A stretch of DNA of 64,000 nt from Carposina sasakii. Taxonomy: Eukaryota; Arthropoda; Insecta; Lepidoptera; Carposinidae. Below the pieces are notes generated by a model, which searched no databases, was not told the DNA's origin, and saw only the letters and a program-made list of their open reading frames with translations. Where the stretch lies: positions 6,820,001 through 6,884,000 of the forward strand of contig CP053155.1 in NCBI GenBank assembly GCA_014607495.2. The letters run 5' to 3'. The number at the start of each line of letters is the position of its first letter. Within the stretch, counting starts at the first letter, position 1. Below, in pieces: positions 1 to 11,100 of this stretch. The position numbers and the translations under genes are program-made.

Positions 1-3000
1 ACTCGTTTAGCGAGATTTCTCCCACCCAAAGGCCAATAGGTTTGTCTGATGTGTGATAAAAGTAATTGTGGACCTGCATGATATAGATTTGTATGCATTT
101 TCTGAAAGATGATTAGTGTTAGATGATGTTTGCTACACAACAAGATTGGGTGTTTTACATCATAGCTATAATGAGAATTCTTCAGGCGCCCACCCACACG
201 CATCAAACCATCTGTATCGATAAATGGAGTTAGTGAAAGTAATCGACTCCTTTTGGGTAGGGAGTGTCCTGATTTTATAATGTTGTATTCCATAGAAAAC
301 ATTTCTTGCTGTGCAACATGAAAAATCATGAGCTCAGAAGTCCTCAATTCTGATAATGACAGCACGTTTTGATATTTGTTTTGGGGGCTTCTGCAGTTAT
401 GTATAAATCTGTAAATATATGAAATAATTCTGATAATTCGCACTAAGTTTGATTTTGAATTAATTAAATGAGATATTATATTATAGGTATATTGTGTCTG
501 TTGTATTATGTTATTTGAATGTGTATCTGTGTGTAGTATTGTATGTGTGATTTCTGGAAGCTTTTTCGTATGTATATTTGGTGTTATAGGAAACTGAATG
601 GTTGTGTGATGTAAGAAGGTGGGTCCATTCCACCACAAAGTACTGTCGCTTATGTGATCAGCCCTCACCCCTCGAGAGACTAAATCGGCAGGGTTCTCTT
701 TCGACGGCACATAGCTCCACCGACATTCGATCGTACTGTCCTGTATTTCACCTACTCTATTGCGGACAAACGTTTTTAACAGACTTGGTGATGTTTTGAG
801 CCATCCAAGGACGATAGTAGAATCCGACCAAAAATAGAATTGATCTATTTTTGTGGTAATGGATCGACGTACCTTAGCGCAGAGTCTTGTACCTAACAAC
901 GCCCCACACAACTCTAAGCGTGGTATTGTAGTTGGTTTCAAAGGTGCTACCTTATTTTTTGATACAAGCAAGATAACGTTGACTGAACCATTAGTCTCGA
1001 CTGTTCTGACGTAGACACACGCGCCATAAGCACGTTCGGACGCGTCTGTGAAGGTATGTATTTCCGTGATGTTTGCATTACTAGTACAAACCCACCGAGG
1101 AATGCGAAGACTATTTAAGGTCGGAAGAGCCTGTAAAAAGTCAAGAAATTTCGTTTTTACTTCTGAAGATACTTCTTCGTCCCAACTACATTTATCCACC
1201 CAAAGGTTTTGCATGATCATTTTTGCCTCGACTATACAAGGACCCAAAAGACCAAGCGGATCAAAGACCTGCGAAATTAATGATAATATTATGCGCTTGG
1301 TGATTTTAGTTTTAGTAGTTTGTAATTGTAAAGAAAATAAAAAATTGTCTGAAGATGAATCCCAACATAAACCGAGTGTTTTACTTGGTACTATTTCCTG
1401 TAAGTTTAATGTTTTTTCTGTGTTTTTATTTAAGTCGTTATTGTGTGTGGTCAATTTAGTAACATGTTGTAATATTTCTAAATTATTGGATTGCCACTTA
1501 CGCAAATTAAATTTGGCTGTTCGTAAAGTCTGAATAACTTCATCACATAGTAATTTTACGTGTTCAATTGAGTCACCTCCACTCAAAAAATCATCAACGT
1601 AAAAGTCTGCCATTATAGCCCTTTTTGCGTCTGAACTTGTGCATTCATTAGCCAAAGAAACTAAACACTTTGTGGCTAAATATGGTGCGGATGCTGTGCC
1701 GTAAGTTACAGTATTAAGACAAAAAGTTCTAAGTGGTTCTGAAGAATTAAATCTGAAAATAATTTGTTGTAATGGACGCTGTGCAGGTTCCACGAGAATA
1801 GCCCTATACATTTTCTCAATGTCCCCCGTAACAACGTATCTATGCTGTCTGAACCGTAATAAGATTGACAGAAGGTCATCTTGAACTACGGGACCGACCA
1901 TCTGAATCTCATTAAAAGATTTTCCTGAAGTAGTGACTGCTGATGCATCAAAAACGGTGCGCATTTTTGTAGTAGTGCTTGATTCATTAATCACCGCATG
2001 ATGTGGTAAATAATAGTTATGTAGATGTCCTGTATTGTCTGTCTGTCCTGTGTTTTCTGTCATATGATTTAATTTTAAATACTCATTCATAAATTCCATA
2101 TATTGTTTGCCTAAAACGGGATCACGCTTCAACCGACGCTCTAGAGAAAGAAAGCGACATCTAGCCGTAACGTAAGAATCACCTAAAACATCAGGAGGTT
2201 CTCTAAGCGGAATGGTTACTATAAACTGTCCATCTTTATTTCGTCGGGTAGTTTGAAAAAAAATTTGTTCGCACAATTTTTCCTCCGCGGATAGACTGTG
2301 TATTGGCAAAACAGTGTCTAATTCCCAGAAACGATTGAGCTGTGGTTCGTCATTTTGTGATAAAAAACAAGTGTTGAAAGGTGACTTTTCCATGGTGTTA
2401 AACACAGCACCTGAAATCAACCAGCCTAATTTGGTTTGCTGTAGTTTAGGGTGCTGCCTACCTAAATCAACCGTTTTAGAACATAGGACGTCCCAGAAGA
2501 TATCAGCGCCTACTAAAATGTCAATAGCAGACGGAATGTTAAAAGATGGATCCGCCAATTGAAGGCCAGAAGGAATTTTTATATTTTCAAAAGGAAGATA
2601 TGATGACGGTAATGATTTTGCAATTTCCGGCAAGATGTAACATTTAATGTCGACCCTGTAGCCCCCCGAACATGACTCGATGGTTAGATCACATGACTCT
2701 GCACTGTAGGACATCTGATTATTAATACCTGTGACAGTGGAGTTCGTGCTACATCTTGCCAGACCCAGCTTCTCACAGAGGTTTTGTGTGACGAAATGAG
2801 ATGTACTGCCATTGTCAAGAAGAACTCTGGCTAAGTGTAAACCTCCCTGTGCGTCTGCCACTTTCACCAAGGCTGTGGAAAGCAATACATAAGGTCTGTC
2901 TAAATTCTGTGTATTTGTATTCATAACGACATTATGAGGCTCAGTTTCTATGTCTAAATGTAAAAGAGTGTTATGTTTCTGAGTGCAATATTTACAATGT

Positions 3001-4190
3001 GATAGTCTGCATGTTTTTTCTGTGTGACCTGGACGTAAACAGTTCGTACAAACCTGATAGTTTGCTATTTTTTGTAAACGTGTGGTTACATTCAAGTCCC
3101 TAAACTGTTGACAACTAAATAAAAAATGAGCCTGTTTACACATAGGACAGGTAGGTACCTTTGTGTTAGTAATTAATTTTGTATTTTTTATCTGTGAAGT
3201 TTTTGGTTTCTGTAATTGTAAATGTTGTGTCTGTGTGTCGTTATGTATGTATGTATTACTATTGCTTTGAATCGTGTCTAAAAAGTCAGCTCTGTTGTTA
3301 AGGAAATCTATGAATTTCTTAAGAGTTGGATATGTGGTCATTGAACTACGAAATTCTTCCCACTCACGATAAGTAATGCTATCTAACTTCTTAGCTACGA
3401 TAAAAATAATTAAAGTATCCCAATGTTGAGTTGGTTGACCCAAAGAGGCAAGTGAGCATAAATTTTTATTTGTCACATCTATAATCATCCTTATAGAACG
3501 GCTGCACTCTTTTTGAGCAGGTTCAATATTAAATATAGCATTTAAGTGGTTATTAATCAAAAGTTTTTCATTATCGTATCTTTGAGATAATAATTGCCAC
3601 GCTAATTTATAATTATGCGATGTGACTTCGAGACTCTGAATTACCAAGGCTGCACTGCCCTTGAGTGCTGATCGAAGATAATGATATTTGTTTATGTCAC
3701 TAATGCGAGCGTTATCGTGTATAATAGAAATATACGTATCTCGGAATTCAAGCCAGTGCTGATAGTCCCCGCTGAAGCTTGGCAAATTTATTTTTGGCAA
3801 TCTGACGTAGTTTTGAGGGTTGTCACCGTCGGCCCTGGACCCAGAGCCGGTCGCCGAACCTGCATCCGAATTTCGACGGTTTTTATAACTCGAATGCCCC
3901 AAAAGCAGGCGAGCCATAGCTATTCGGTGATAGTATTCGTTAAGAAATTCCTCTCGATCATTGTACAACGACTGTGGATCGTCCTCAGCTGCTTCTAACA
4001 CCGTCTGAAATTCATCAAACTCACTTTCTAAAGCTTCAATTGTCAATAAGCGACGTTCTAATTCTAGCAACTGGAGCTCACTTAATGATTCACAAGTTTT
4101 ATTAATTTCTAAATACTTAGCAAAACTCGTTAGTTTTGCTTTAATAGATGCTATTTGCTTTTTAGGATCCGCTACTTTGCTCTTGACCAT
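1..4190 (-). CDS. BEL/Pao LTR retrotransposon Gag-Pol, open to the window edge
   Basis: A single frame runs from an ATG at 4190 to the left edge: 1396 codons with no stop seen, all sampled motifs being in the same frame. In order: an N-terminal Gag region with a DUF1759-like stretch ('LPSFSGDYQHWLEFRDTY'); zinc knuckles starting near residue 348 (CPMC, then CTNC...H...C); an aspartic protease (DUF1758-like) with DNGSTS at residue 459; a reverse transcriptase with the catalytic YVDD box at 864-867; an RNase H-like region; the Pao-typical 'LWWNGPTFL'; and the start of the integrase zinc-binding segment ('HAGPQLL', 'YWPLGGR'). The integrase catalytic core should lie to the left. It makes the structural and replication polyprotein of a transposable element, not a host protein. 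It sits in the ERCC3 transcription unit in the same orientation, downstream of exon 11. The open frame suggests a young copy. Confidence 0.9.
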   Translation of the reverse strand, partial: MVKSKVADPKKQIASIKAKLTSFAKYLEINKTCESLSELQLLELERRLLTIEALESEFDEFQTVLEAAEDDPQSLYNDREEFLNEYYHRIAMARLLLGHSSYKNRRNSDAGSATGSGSRADGDNPQNYVRLPKINLPSFSGDYQHWLEFRDTYISIIHDNARISDINKYHYLRSALKGSAALVIQSLEVTSHNYKLAWQLLSQRYDNEKLLINNHLNAIFNIEPAQKECSRSIRMIIDVTNKNLCSLASLGQPTQHWDTLIIFIVAKKLDSITYREWEEFRSSMTTYPTLKKFIDFLNNRADFLDTIQSNSNTYIHNDTQTQHLQLQKPKTSQIKNTKLITNTKVPTCPMCKQAHFLFSCQQFRDLNVTTRLQKIANYQVCTNCLRPGHTEKTCRLSHCKYCTQKHNTLLHLDIETEPHNVVMNTNTQNLDRPYVLLSTALVKVADAQGGLHLARVLLDNGSTSHFVTQNLCEKLGLARCSTNSTVTGINNQMSYSAESCDLTIESCSGGYRVDIKCYILPEIAKSLPSSYLPFENIKIPSGLQLADPSFNIPSAIDILVGADIFWDVLCSKTVDLGRQHPKLQQTKLGWLISGAVFNTMEKSPFNTCFLSQNDEPQLNRFWELDTVLPIHSLSAEEKLCEQIFFQTTRRNKDGQFIVTIPLREPPDVLGDSYVTARCRFLSLERRLKRDPVLGKQYMEFMNEYLKLNHMTENTGQTDNTGHLHNYYLPHHAVINESSTTTKMRTVFDASAVTTSGKSFNEIQMVGPVVQDDLLSILLRFRQHRYVVTGDIEKMYRAILVEPAQRPLQQIIFRFNSSEPLRTFCLNTVTYGTASAPYLATKCLVSLANECTSSDAKRAIMADFYVDDFLSGGDSIEHVKLLCDEVIQTLRTAKFNLRKWQSNNLEILQHVTKLTTHNNDLNKNTEKTLNLQEIVPSKTLGLCWDSSSDNFLFSLQLQTTKTKITKRIILSLISQVFDPLGLLGPCIVEAKMIMQNLWVDKCSWDEEVSSEVKTKFLDFLQALPTLNSLRIPRWVCTSNANITEIHTFTDASERAYGACVYVRTVETNGSVNVILLVSKNKVAPLKPTTIPRLELCGALLGTRLCAKVRRSITTKIDQFYFWSDSTIVLGWLKTSPSLLKTFVRNRVGEIQDSTIECRWSYVPSKENPADLVSRGVRADHISDSTLWWNGPTFLHHTTIQFPITPNIHTKKLPEITHTILHTDTHSNNIIQQTQYTYNIISHLINSKSNLVRIIRIISYIYRFIHNCRSPQNKYQNVLSLSELRTSELMIFHVAQQEMFSMEYNIIKSGHSLPKRSRLLSLTPFIDTDGLMRVGGRLKNSHYSYDVKHPILLCSKHHLTLIIFQKMHTNLYHAGPQLLLSHIRQTYWPLGGRNLAKR

Positions 4191-5310
4191 TTTTATTATG
4201 AATCCTTATTTAATATATATATATTTATTTTATATATATATTACGTAGTTTACCTTATTTATTAAGATAAGTTATGTTTGTAGTTATTGTATGTATAGAT
4301 TAGATAAGTACTACCTATTAAGATGAAAGTTTGTACGTATCAATTTAGAAAAGGAATATGAATACAATCTAAGTAAGCAAATAAAATAATGTTAGCAAGT
4401 ACCTTTATAAAGACGTTAAATAGGTGCACTAATAAAATCACTACTACTAGTTTACTTATCTAAAAACAGATGTGAAATGTTTCGTAATCGCCGATACCTG
4501 CGCTAATGACTGCGCATGCAATACAACCTATGTGTAGGTACGCGCAACATAATAGCGAATATCGTTGACAAAATGCTTATTAGCACTATTAATTACTTAA
4601 TTTAACCTATAATTAGCGATATTACCTATGAAAATAACTTAAATCTATGTAAATATGTTTATTATTTGTAAGTAAATATGATAAATCTAGTTGCGTAAGC
4701 AAAATGCTATAAGTTAATGATTTGCAATGTAGTTATGTAACAACCATGTAAGTAGGAAATGTTACTATTATCATTAACTATATATTAATAAAGGCTTGTT
4801 TATTTAAAGAAATTTTGTAAAATCAATCAAGCTTATAGAGATATAATTCTGAATAATTTGGTATAAGACTGAGATGTAAATATAAGTACTAGCCAAAGAA
4901 GAGGTACCAACGTCAGGCCCAGCCAGCACTATTCCTAATTATATACGAAATTTATGGATGATGACTAGGATGTAAATGTATAAATGATGGAAAAATAATA
5001 AGGAAATAAAAAGGAACGGACTCACGTTCGTCGTCTAACGGTAGTTTGGGTACAAAGTCCACCGTTACTGTTAACTGCGTCACACTGTATTTCACTGTAT
5101 TTTCCTTCGGAATCCGTCTTATTGAAAACAACGTCGTTACAGCAGCATTGAAGACCACTGTTCCCGATGAGCTTGAAGACTACGAGGTTTCTTGATGCCA
5201 AAATGATATAAATTGAATCCTCTGCAGATGCCCAGCGATAAACGTTGCTCGACGACCGAATTAATTAAACATTCTGTGTATTTCTTCGGAGAAGGACCAT
5301 TTGTTGAGCT
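4191..5310 (-). other. AT-rich leader of the BEL/Pao element
   Basis: Between the Gag-Pol ATG and the candidate 5' LTR lie about 1.1 kb of AT-rich DNA. The only open stretch is 68 codons on the minus strand (4952-5158) with no recognisable domain. A leader this long is unusual for BEL/Pao, so part of it may be a separate small insertion; no inverted repeats were identified. Confidence 0.4.
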
Positions 5311-5502
5311 GATTATTGATGTGGAATAAAGAAGGCCGCTGATAGATTGAGATTGTATATATTTTAAGTAAAATTACAATAGTAATAAAATGGCTATCCG
5401 CCAACTGTGTCTGCCGAACCGTGAGTCCTCGGTAGTGTTCGGCGAGGGCCCGGTTGCACTCCGTCCCCCGCGCCTCTGCGATCTTGATGATGGTGGTTAA
5501 CA
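5310..5502 (-). repeat. candidate 5' LTR of the BEL/Pao element
   Basis: Read on the minus strand, a TGTTAACC start at 5502 is followed by about 190 bp. These end near a CAACA / ATGGTCCTTC stretch (about 5297-5310) that could be the primer-binding region. The partner LTR would be outside the window, so the call rests on position and end motifs only. Confidence 0.3.
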
Positions 5503-5712
5503 GTTTTCTTTCTAGTTTGTATTTCCTCCCTTATATTCATAGATAGTATGTCAGAAGATTATACAGAAGAAGAAGTAATACTGTACAGTAATATTCTCAA
5601 TCGTCAATAGACGTCATTTGACATAAGGTCCAAAAATGGTGGATTAACATAAATACGTCTTATCTTATTATGATTTTTAGAAAGAGTTTTAAGCTTAGTT
5701 TAGGCTAAAAAA

Positions 5713-6135
5713 TTATTAATAAAGAAATGGAAAAAATTCCTCACCCGGGTGGGAATCGAACCCACGACCTCTGCATTCCGCGTGTCAGTGCTCTAACCAC
5801 TGAGCCACCGGGTCAATTACTCGGATGACGAATTTTACCATCTCTTTTCCAAATTACATATTGGCAACGTTATTTTTCATCCCGATAGCTATACACTAGC
5901 CAAATCTCGGCAAACAAAGCTGAATCCCTCAGCACAATGTTTAAAGATGAAACGATCAACCATATCCTAACGGATTATATTAATGGAGAAGTGTTTTTAT
6001 AAATTTATCTTAGTCAAGATATTATATATTATAAAATTATTAATAAAGAAATGGAAAAAATTCCTCACCCGGGTGGGAATCGAACCCACGACCTCTGCTT
6101 TCCGCGTGTCAGTGCTCTAACCACTGAGCCACTAG
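5713..6135 (-). mobile_element. dimeric tRNA-derived SINE (tRNA-body-tRNA), copy 1
   Basis: Two tRNA-like heads on the minus strand (5741-5814 and about 6065-6135) lie 324 bp apart. Both have a box A-like GGCTCAGTGG and a box B-like GGGTTCGATTCC, and both end in GGGTGAGGAA followed by an A/T-rich tail (TTTCTTTATTAATAATTTT). The body between them matches the copies at 31942-32355 and 59429-59760. The outer head has lost its 5' acceptor strand. These are SINE heads rather than tRNA genes, because the same flanks recur at three loci. Confidence 0.75.
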
Positions 6136-6619
6136 ATTAGGCTGTTAAAAAATAAATAAATATACATATGTAAAGAAACATGGTACTGTTTCTTAGGTAC
6201 TTTCGTCGCCGTCGGTAGGCTCAGTTGTAATGATAGTTCTTTGTAAATATCATAGATGGCGCCATGGCTACGGTTGGTAATGTAGCTATTTGTCGTTGAC
6301 AGTTGTCATTGGTTGCTATGGCAAAACTAACTGTTTATATTGAAATATTTTAATTTGGTTATTGTATTATAAAAAAGAATTGTTTTAATTTAAAATACTT
6401 TAAATGTCGTTTCTCTATTTACAGGTAAGATATTCTTATATTTTACATTAATATTATAGCAGAGTCGTAACTTTCGGTACATATTATTGTAATATCTTTA
6501 GTTATATACCTTCTTATTTTAATAAATCTCTATTTACAGAGCAACAAAATTTGAGTTTATTTTAATTTATACAAATCCTATTATATTAAGAAATTGTCTT
6601 ATATATACATATTTCTTAC
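6136..6619 (-). other. ERCC3: ERCC3 intron 11, proximal part
   Basis: AT-rich intron immediately 3' of exon 11. Apart from a GTAAGA donor at its right end, no gene or clear repeat is visible. The next coding exon, which should continue after 'EAQRLG', is not found between here and position 1. Confidence 0.6.
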
Positions 6620-6963
6620 CCAATCTCTGAGCCTCCTGTCTTCTCGAGCCACCATGCGAAGAGATCTGAATAAGCACGTTTGCTTCTGGCAAATCAAAAC
6701 TGGTATCTGCGACTTTGCTCACAAATATCGTGTTCACTTTATGATTGAATTTGAAGTTCTGTAGGATTTGGATCCTTTCGCTCTGCGAGGTTGGACCGTA
6801 AATGTATGGTTTGTTCATTTTGACTGCATAGTGACGTAAGGCGAAGACGTTGTCTGAGAAAACTATGGTCTTGTCTCCGCGACGTTCATGATACTTGATT
6901 AGGAACTGGCATGCGCGGAATTTGGACGGGTTCATTACGTATAGAAGCATCTTTTTGTTGATT
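6620..6963 (-). CDS. ERCC3: ERCC3 exon 11: helicase lobe 2
   Basis: The exon encodes residues 525-639 plus the first base of Gly640. Acceptor ...TTACAG is at 6964-6965 and donor GTAAGA starts at 6619. It begins '[20 protein letters not shown]' and ends 'SRRQEAQRL', the helicase motif VI region. Conserved XPB blocks '[12 protein letters not shown]', '[18 protein letters not shown]', '[20 protein letters not shown]' and '[13 protein letters not shown]' are intact, covering motifs IV-VI of RecA-like lobe 2, which closes on ATP bound to lobe 1. It is phase 2 in and phase 1 out, matching exon 10. The downstream exon, expected to start with the rest of Gly then 'R-LRAKKG', is not in the window. Confidence 0.95.
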
Positions 6964-7427
6964 CTGTAATAAATAGTTTTAGTTTAGTTACTTAATTTTT
7001 TATAAATATTATTAAGAAAATAAAAAAAAATCATCCGTTATAGTTATAGTCTTATACATTCCTATTTATAAAGTACTAGTGGAGTCCGCGTTAAAAATTA
7101 TCCGAAAAAAAGTAACCTTTGTACTGAGTATAAGTGTTTGGTACACACTTTTAAATCGGTTCAGTAGTTTTGACATGAAAGCGCGACAGACAAGAGTTTA
7201 TTTTGCTTTTATAATATTAGTAAGAATAAGGATATGGGTACTCGCCCACGTCAGACTTTTTGTAGGACCGAATTTTTCTTTGATTTTGTGATTTTCTGAC
7301 CTATTTTTTGAAGGATGTGTGCGATGCGCTATTGCAATCTATACGTTCTATATTTCTGCCACAAAAAATCGCTCACCGATTGTCGGACATGGGCGAGCGC
7401 TCTATAGAATGATCTTATCTAACGTAC
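6964..7427 (-). other. ERCC3 intron 10 with a degenerate RTE-type repeat
   Basis: Positions about 7066-7230 carry a degraded common lepidopteran repeat (…tagtggagtccgcg… / …cggttcagtagttttgac… / …ttataatattagtaag…). The rest shows nothing recognisable. Confidence 0.45.
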
Positions 7428-7611
7428 TTCTGTATGAGGTACTCCCGATAGAACTCTGGCGTCATAGGACACCACACCTCTGCGCACTGCACTCGTGCGA
7501 TGTACCCGTTAGCTTGCAGCTCGAGCCAGTTGGCTTCGTATAGCTTCGGCCCGATCAGGAAGTTTAAGTCGGCGATTTTGTCGTCCTCGCGGAGTAGGGT
7601 TGCTGTTAGAC
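7428..7611 (-). CDS. ERCC3: ERCC3 exon 10: RED motif and end of helicase lobe 1
   Basis: The exon encodes residues 464-524. Acceptor ...CTTTAG is at 7612-7613 and donor GTACGT starts at 7427. It starts by completing Gly464, then '[12 protein letters not shown]' with the RED triad at 471-473, an XPB element needed for DNA opening and repair. It continues '[18 protein letters not shown]', '[16 protein letters not shown]' and '[10 protein letters not shown]'. Phase 1 in matches exon 9 (13830) across the 6.2-kb intron that holds the 98-bp array. Phase 2 out matches exon 11. Confidence 0.95.
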
Positions 7612-7849
7612 CTAAAGTAAATGTCTCTGGTTAGAGTGTAATCGCCAAAAAGGTCGTTTAAATGATGGGCGTTAGTTGTTCTATGTAATGAATACATTAT
7701 CTGTGGAACTGAATGCAGCAAAGGTTAGTCCCGAAATCACATTTTCTTGCCTGTTGCATACAATTTTATTGGAGCAATAAATGATTGGTCTAAACTGTCG
7801 AAGAACTCTTAGGAGGCGGCGTTCTACCCTCAATAGCATTGACCCTCAT

Positions 7850-8105
7850 GCATACGCTACAAAATCATAACCTTCTGGCGCAGTCGGCTAAAAACAACAC
7901 TTCTTCTACCTAGTTGCGTAAAAACATAACTCTTCTTCTGAATAACAACACTTCTTCTAGCTAGTTGCGTAAAAACATTACTCTTCTTCCGAATAACAAC
8001 ACTTCTGAAAAACAACACTTCTGAAAAACAACACTTCTTTTAGCTATTTGCGTAAAACATAACTCTTCTTCTGCCGCAGTCGGGTAATGCATAACCCTCC
8101 CTACG
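7850..8105. repeat. short imperfect tandem repeat beside the 98-bp array
   Basis: Two to three imperfect copies of a unit of about 60 bp built from 'aacaacacttcttct', 'tagttgcgtaaaaacat' and 'aactcttcttctg', with internal deletions. It lies in the same ERCC3 intron as the large array and borders its far end. No coding signal. Confidence 0.6.
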
Positions 8106-11100
8106 GCTAAGAGACCGTAGGTAAGCTAAGAGCAGAGGGTTTGTCGTGGGACACACGTACCCAGCTTGGCGTGCGAGTGCACGATGGTGACACGCGGCGG
8201 GATATCTTGGAACAGACCGTAAGCTAAGAGCAGAGGGCTCGCTGTGGGACACACGCACCCAGCTTGGCGTGCGAGTGCACGATGGTGACACGCGGCGGGA
8301 TATCTTGGAACAGACCGTAAGTTAAGAGCAGAGGGCTCGCTGTGGGACACACGCACCCAGCTTGGCGTGCGAGTGCACGATGGTGACACGCGGCGGGATA
8401 TCTTGGAACATACCGTAAGCTAAGAGCAGAGGGGTCGCTGTGGGACACACGCACCCAGCATGGCGTGTGAGTGCACGATAGTGACACGCGGCGGGATATC
8501 TTGGAACAGACCGTAAGCTAAGAGCAGAGGGCTCGCTGTGGGACACACGCACCCAGCTTGGCGTGCGAGTGCACGATGGTGACACGCGGCGGGATATCTT
8601 GGAACAGACCGTAAGCTAAGAGCAGAGGGCTCGCTGTGGGACACACGCACCCAGCTTGGCGTGCGAGTGCACGATGGTGACACGCGGCGGGACATCTTGG
8701 AACAGACCGTAAGTTAAGAGCAGAGGGCTCGCTGTGGGACACACGCACCCAGCTTGGCGTGCGAGTGCACGATGGTGACACGCGGCGGGATATCTTGGAA
8801 CAGACCGTAAGTTAAGAGCAGAGGGCTCGCTGTGGGACACACGCACCCAGCTTGGCGTGCGAGTGCACGATGGTGACACGCGGCGGGATATCTTGGAACA
8901 TACCGTAAGCTAAGAGCAGAGGGGTCGCTGTGGGACACACGCACCCAGCATGGCGTGTGAGTGCACGATAGTGGCACGCGGCGGGATATCTTGGAACAGA
9001 CCGTAAGCTAAGAGCAGAGGGCTCGCTGTGGGACACACGCACCCAGCTTGGCGTGCGAGTGCACGATGGTGACACGCGGCGGGATATCTTGGAACAGACC
9101 GTAAGTTAAGAGCAGAGGGCTCGCTGTGGGACACACGCACCCAGCTTGGCGTGCGAGTGCACGATGGTGACAGCGGGCTTGGCGTAAGGAGCAGAGTGCA
9201 TTGTGAACAGTGACACGCGGCGGGATATCTTGGAACAGACCGTAAGCTAAGAGCAGAGGGCTCGCTGTGGGACACACGCACCCAGCTTGGCGTGCGAGTG
9301 CACGATGGTGACACGCGGCGGGATATCTTGGCGGCTATATCTTGGAACAGCGTAAGTTAAGAGCAGAGGGCTCGCTGTGGGACACACGCACCCAGCTTGG
9401 CGTGCGAGTGCACGATGGTGACACGCGGCGGGATATCTTGGAACAGACCGTAAGCTAAGAGCAGAGGGCTCGCTGTGGGACACACGCACCCAGCTTGGCG
9501 TGCGAGTGCACGATGGTGACACGCGGCGGGATATCTTGGAACAGACCGTAAGCTAGCAGAGGGCTCGCTGTGGGCACGCACCCAGGGCGTGCGAACTGGT
9601 GGGAACACCGTTAAGAGCAGAGGGCTCGCTGTGGGACACACGCACCCAGCTTGGCGTGCGAGTGCACGATGTGACACGCGGCGGGATATCTTGGAACAGA
9701 CCGTAATAAGAGCAGAGGGCTCGCTGTGGGACACACGCACCCACGCACGGCGGGATAAGAGCAGAGGGTCGCTGTGGGACACACGCACCCAGCTTGGCGT
9801 GCGAGTGCACGATGGTGACACGCGGCGGGATATCTTGGAACAGACCGTAAGTTAAGAGCAGAGGGCTCGCTGTGGGACACACGCACCCAGCTTGGCGTGC
9901 GAGTGCACGATGGTGACACGCGGCGGGATATCTTGGAACATACCGTAAGCTAAGAGCAGAGGGGTCGCTGTGGGACACACGCACCCACATGGCGTGTGAG
10001 TGCACGATAGTGGCACGCGGCGGGATATCTTGGAACAGACCGTAAGCTAAGAGCAGAGGGCTCGCTGTGGGACACACGCACCCAGCTTGGCGTGCAACGC
10101 GGCGGGATATCTTGGAACAGACCGTAAGCTAAGAGCAGAGTGGGACACACGCACGAGTGCACGATGGTGACACGCGGCGGGATATCTTGGAACAGACCGT
10201 AAGCTAAGAGCAGAGGGCTCGCTGTGGGACACACGCACCCAGCTTGGCGTGCGAGTGCACGATGGTGACACGCGGCGGGATATCTTGGAACAGACCGTAA
10301 GCTAAGAGCAGAGGGGTCGCTGTGGGACACACGCACCCAGCATGGCGTGTGAGTGCACGATAGTGACACGCGGCGGGATATCTTGGAACAGACCGTAAGT
10401 TAAGAGCAGAGGGCTCGCTGTGGGACACACGCACCCAGCTTGGCGTGCGAGTGCACGATGGTGACACGCGGCGGGATATCTTGGAACAGACCGTAAGTTA
10501 AGAGCAGAGGGCTCGCTGTGGGACACACGCACCCAGCTTGGCGTGCGAGTGCACGATGGTGACACGCGGCGGGATATCTTGGAACAGACCGTAAGCTAAG
10601 AGCAGAGGGCTCGCTGTGGGACACACGCACCCAGCTTGGCGTGCGAGTGCACGATGGTGACACGCGGCGGGATATCTTGGAACAGACCGTAAGCTAAGAG
10701 CAGAGGGCTCGCTGTGGGACACACGCACCCAGCTTGGCGTGCGAGTGCACGATGGTGACACGCGGCGGGATATCTTGGAACAGACCGTAAGCTAAGAGCA
10801 GAGGGCTCGCTGTGGGACACACGCACCCAGCTTGGCGTGCGAGTGCACGATGGTGACACGCGGCGGGATATCTTGGAACAGACCGTAAGCTAAGAGCAGA
10901 GGGCTCGCTGTGGGACACACGCACGTAAGCTAAGAGCAGCTTGGGACACACGCACCCAGCATGGCGTGCGAGTGCACGATGGTGACACGCGGCGGGATAT
11001 CTTGGAACAGACCGTAAGCTAAGAGCAGAGGGCTCGCTGTGGGACACACGCACCCAGCTTGGCGTGCGAGTGCACGATGGTGACACGCGGCGGGATATCT

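Noticed and set aside
1048..1533. 161-codon plus-strand ORF
   Set aside because: Antisense shadow of the BEL/Pao polyprotein.
5741..5814. Functional tRNA gene
   Set aside because: Head and flanks recur at 6065, 31942, 32259 and 59654 with the same body and tail, and the anticodon arm pairs poorly, so these are SINE heads.
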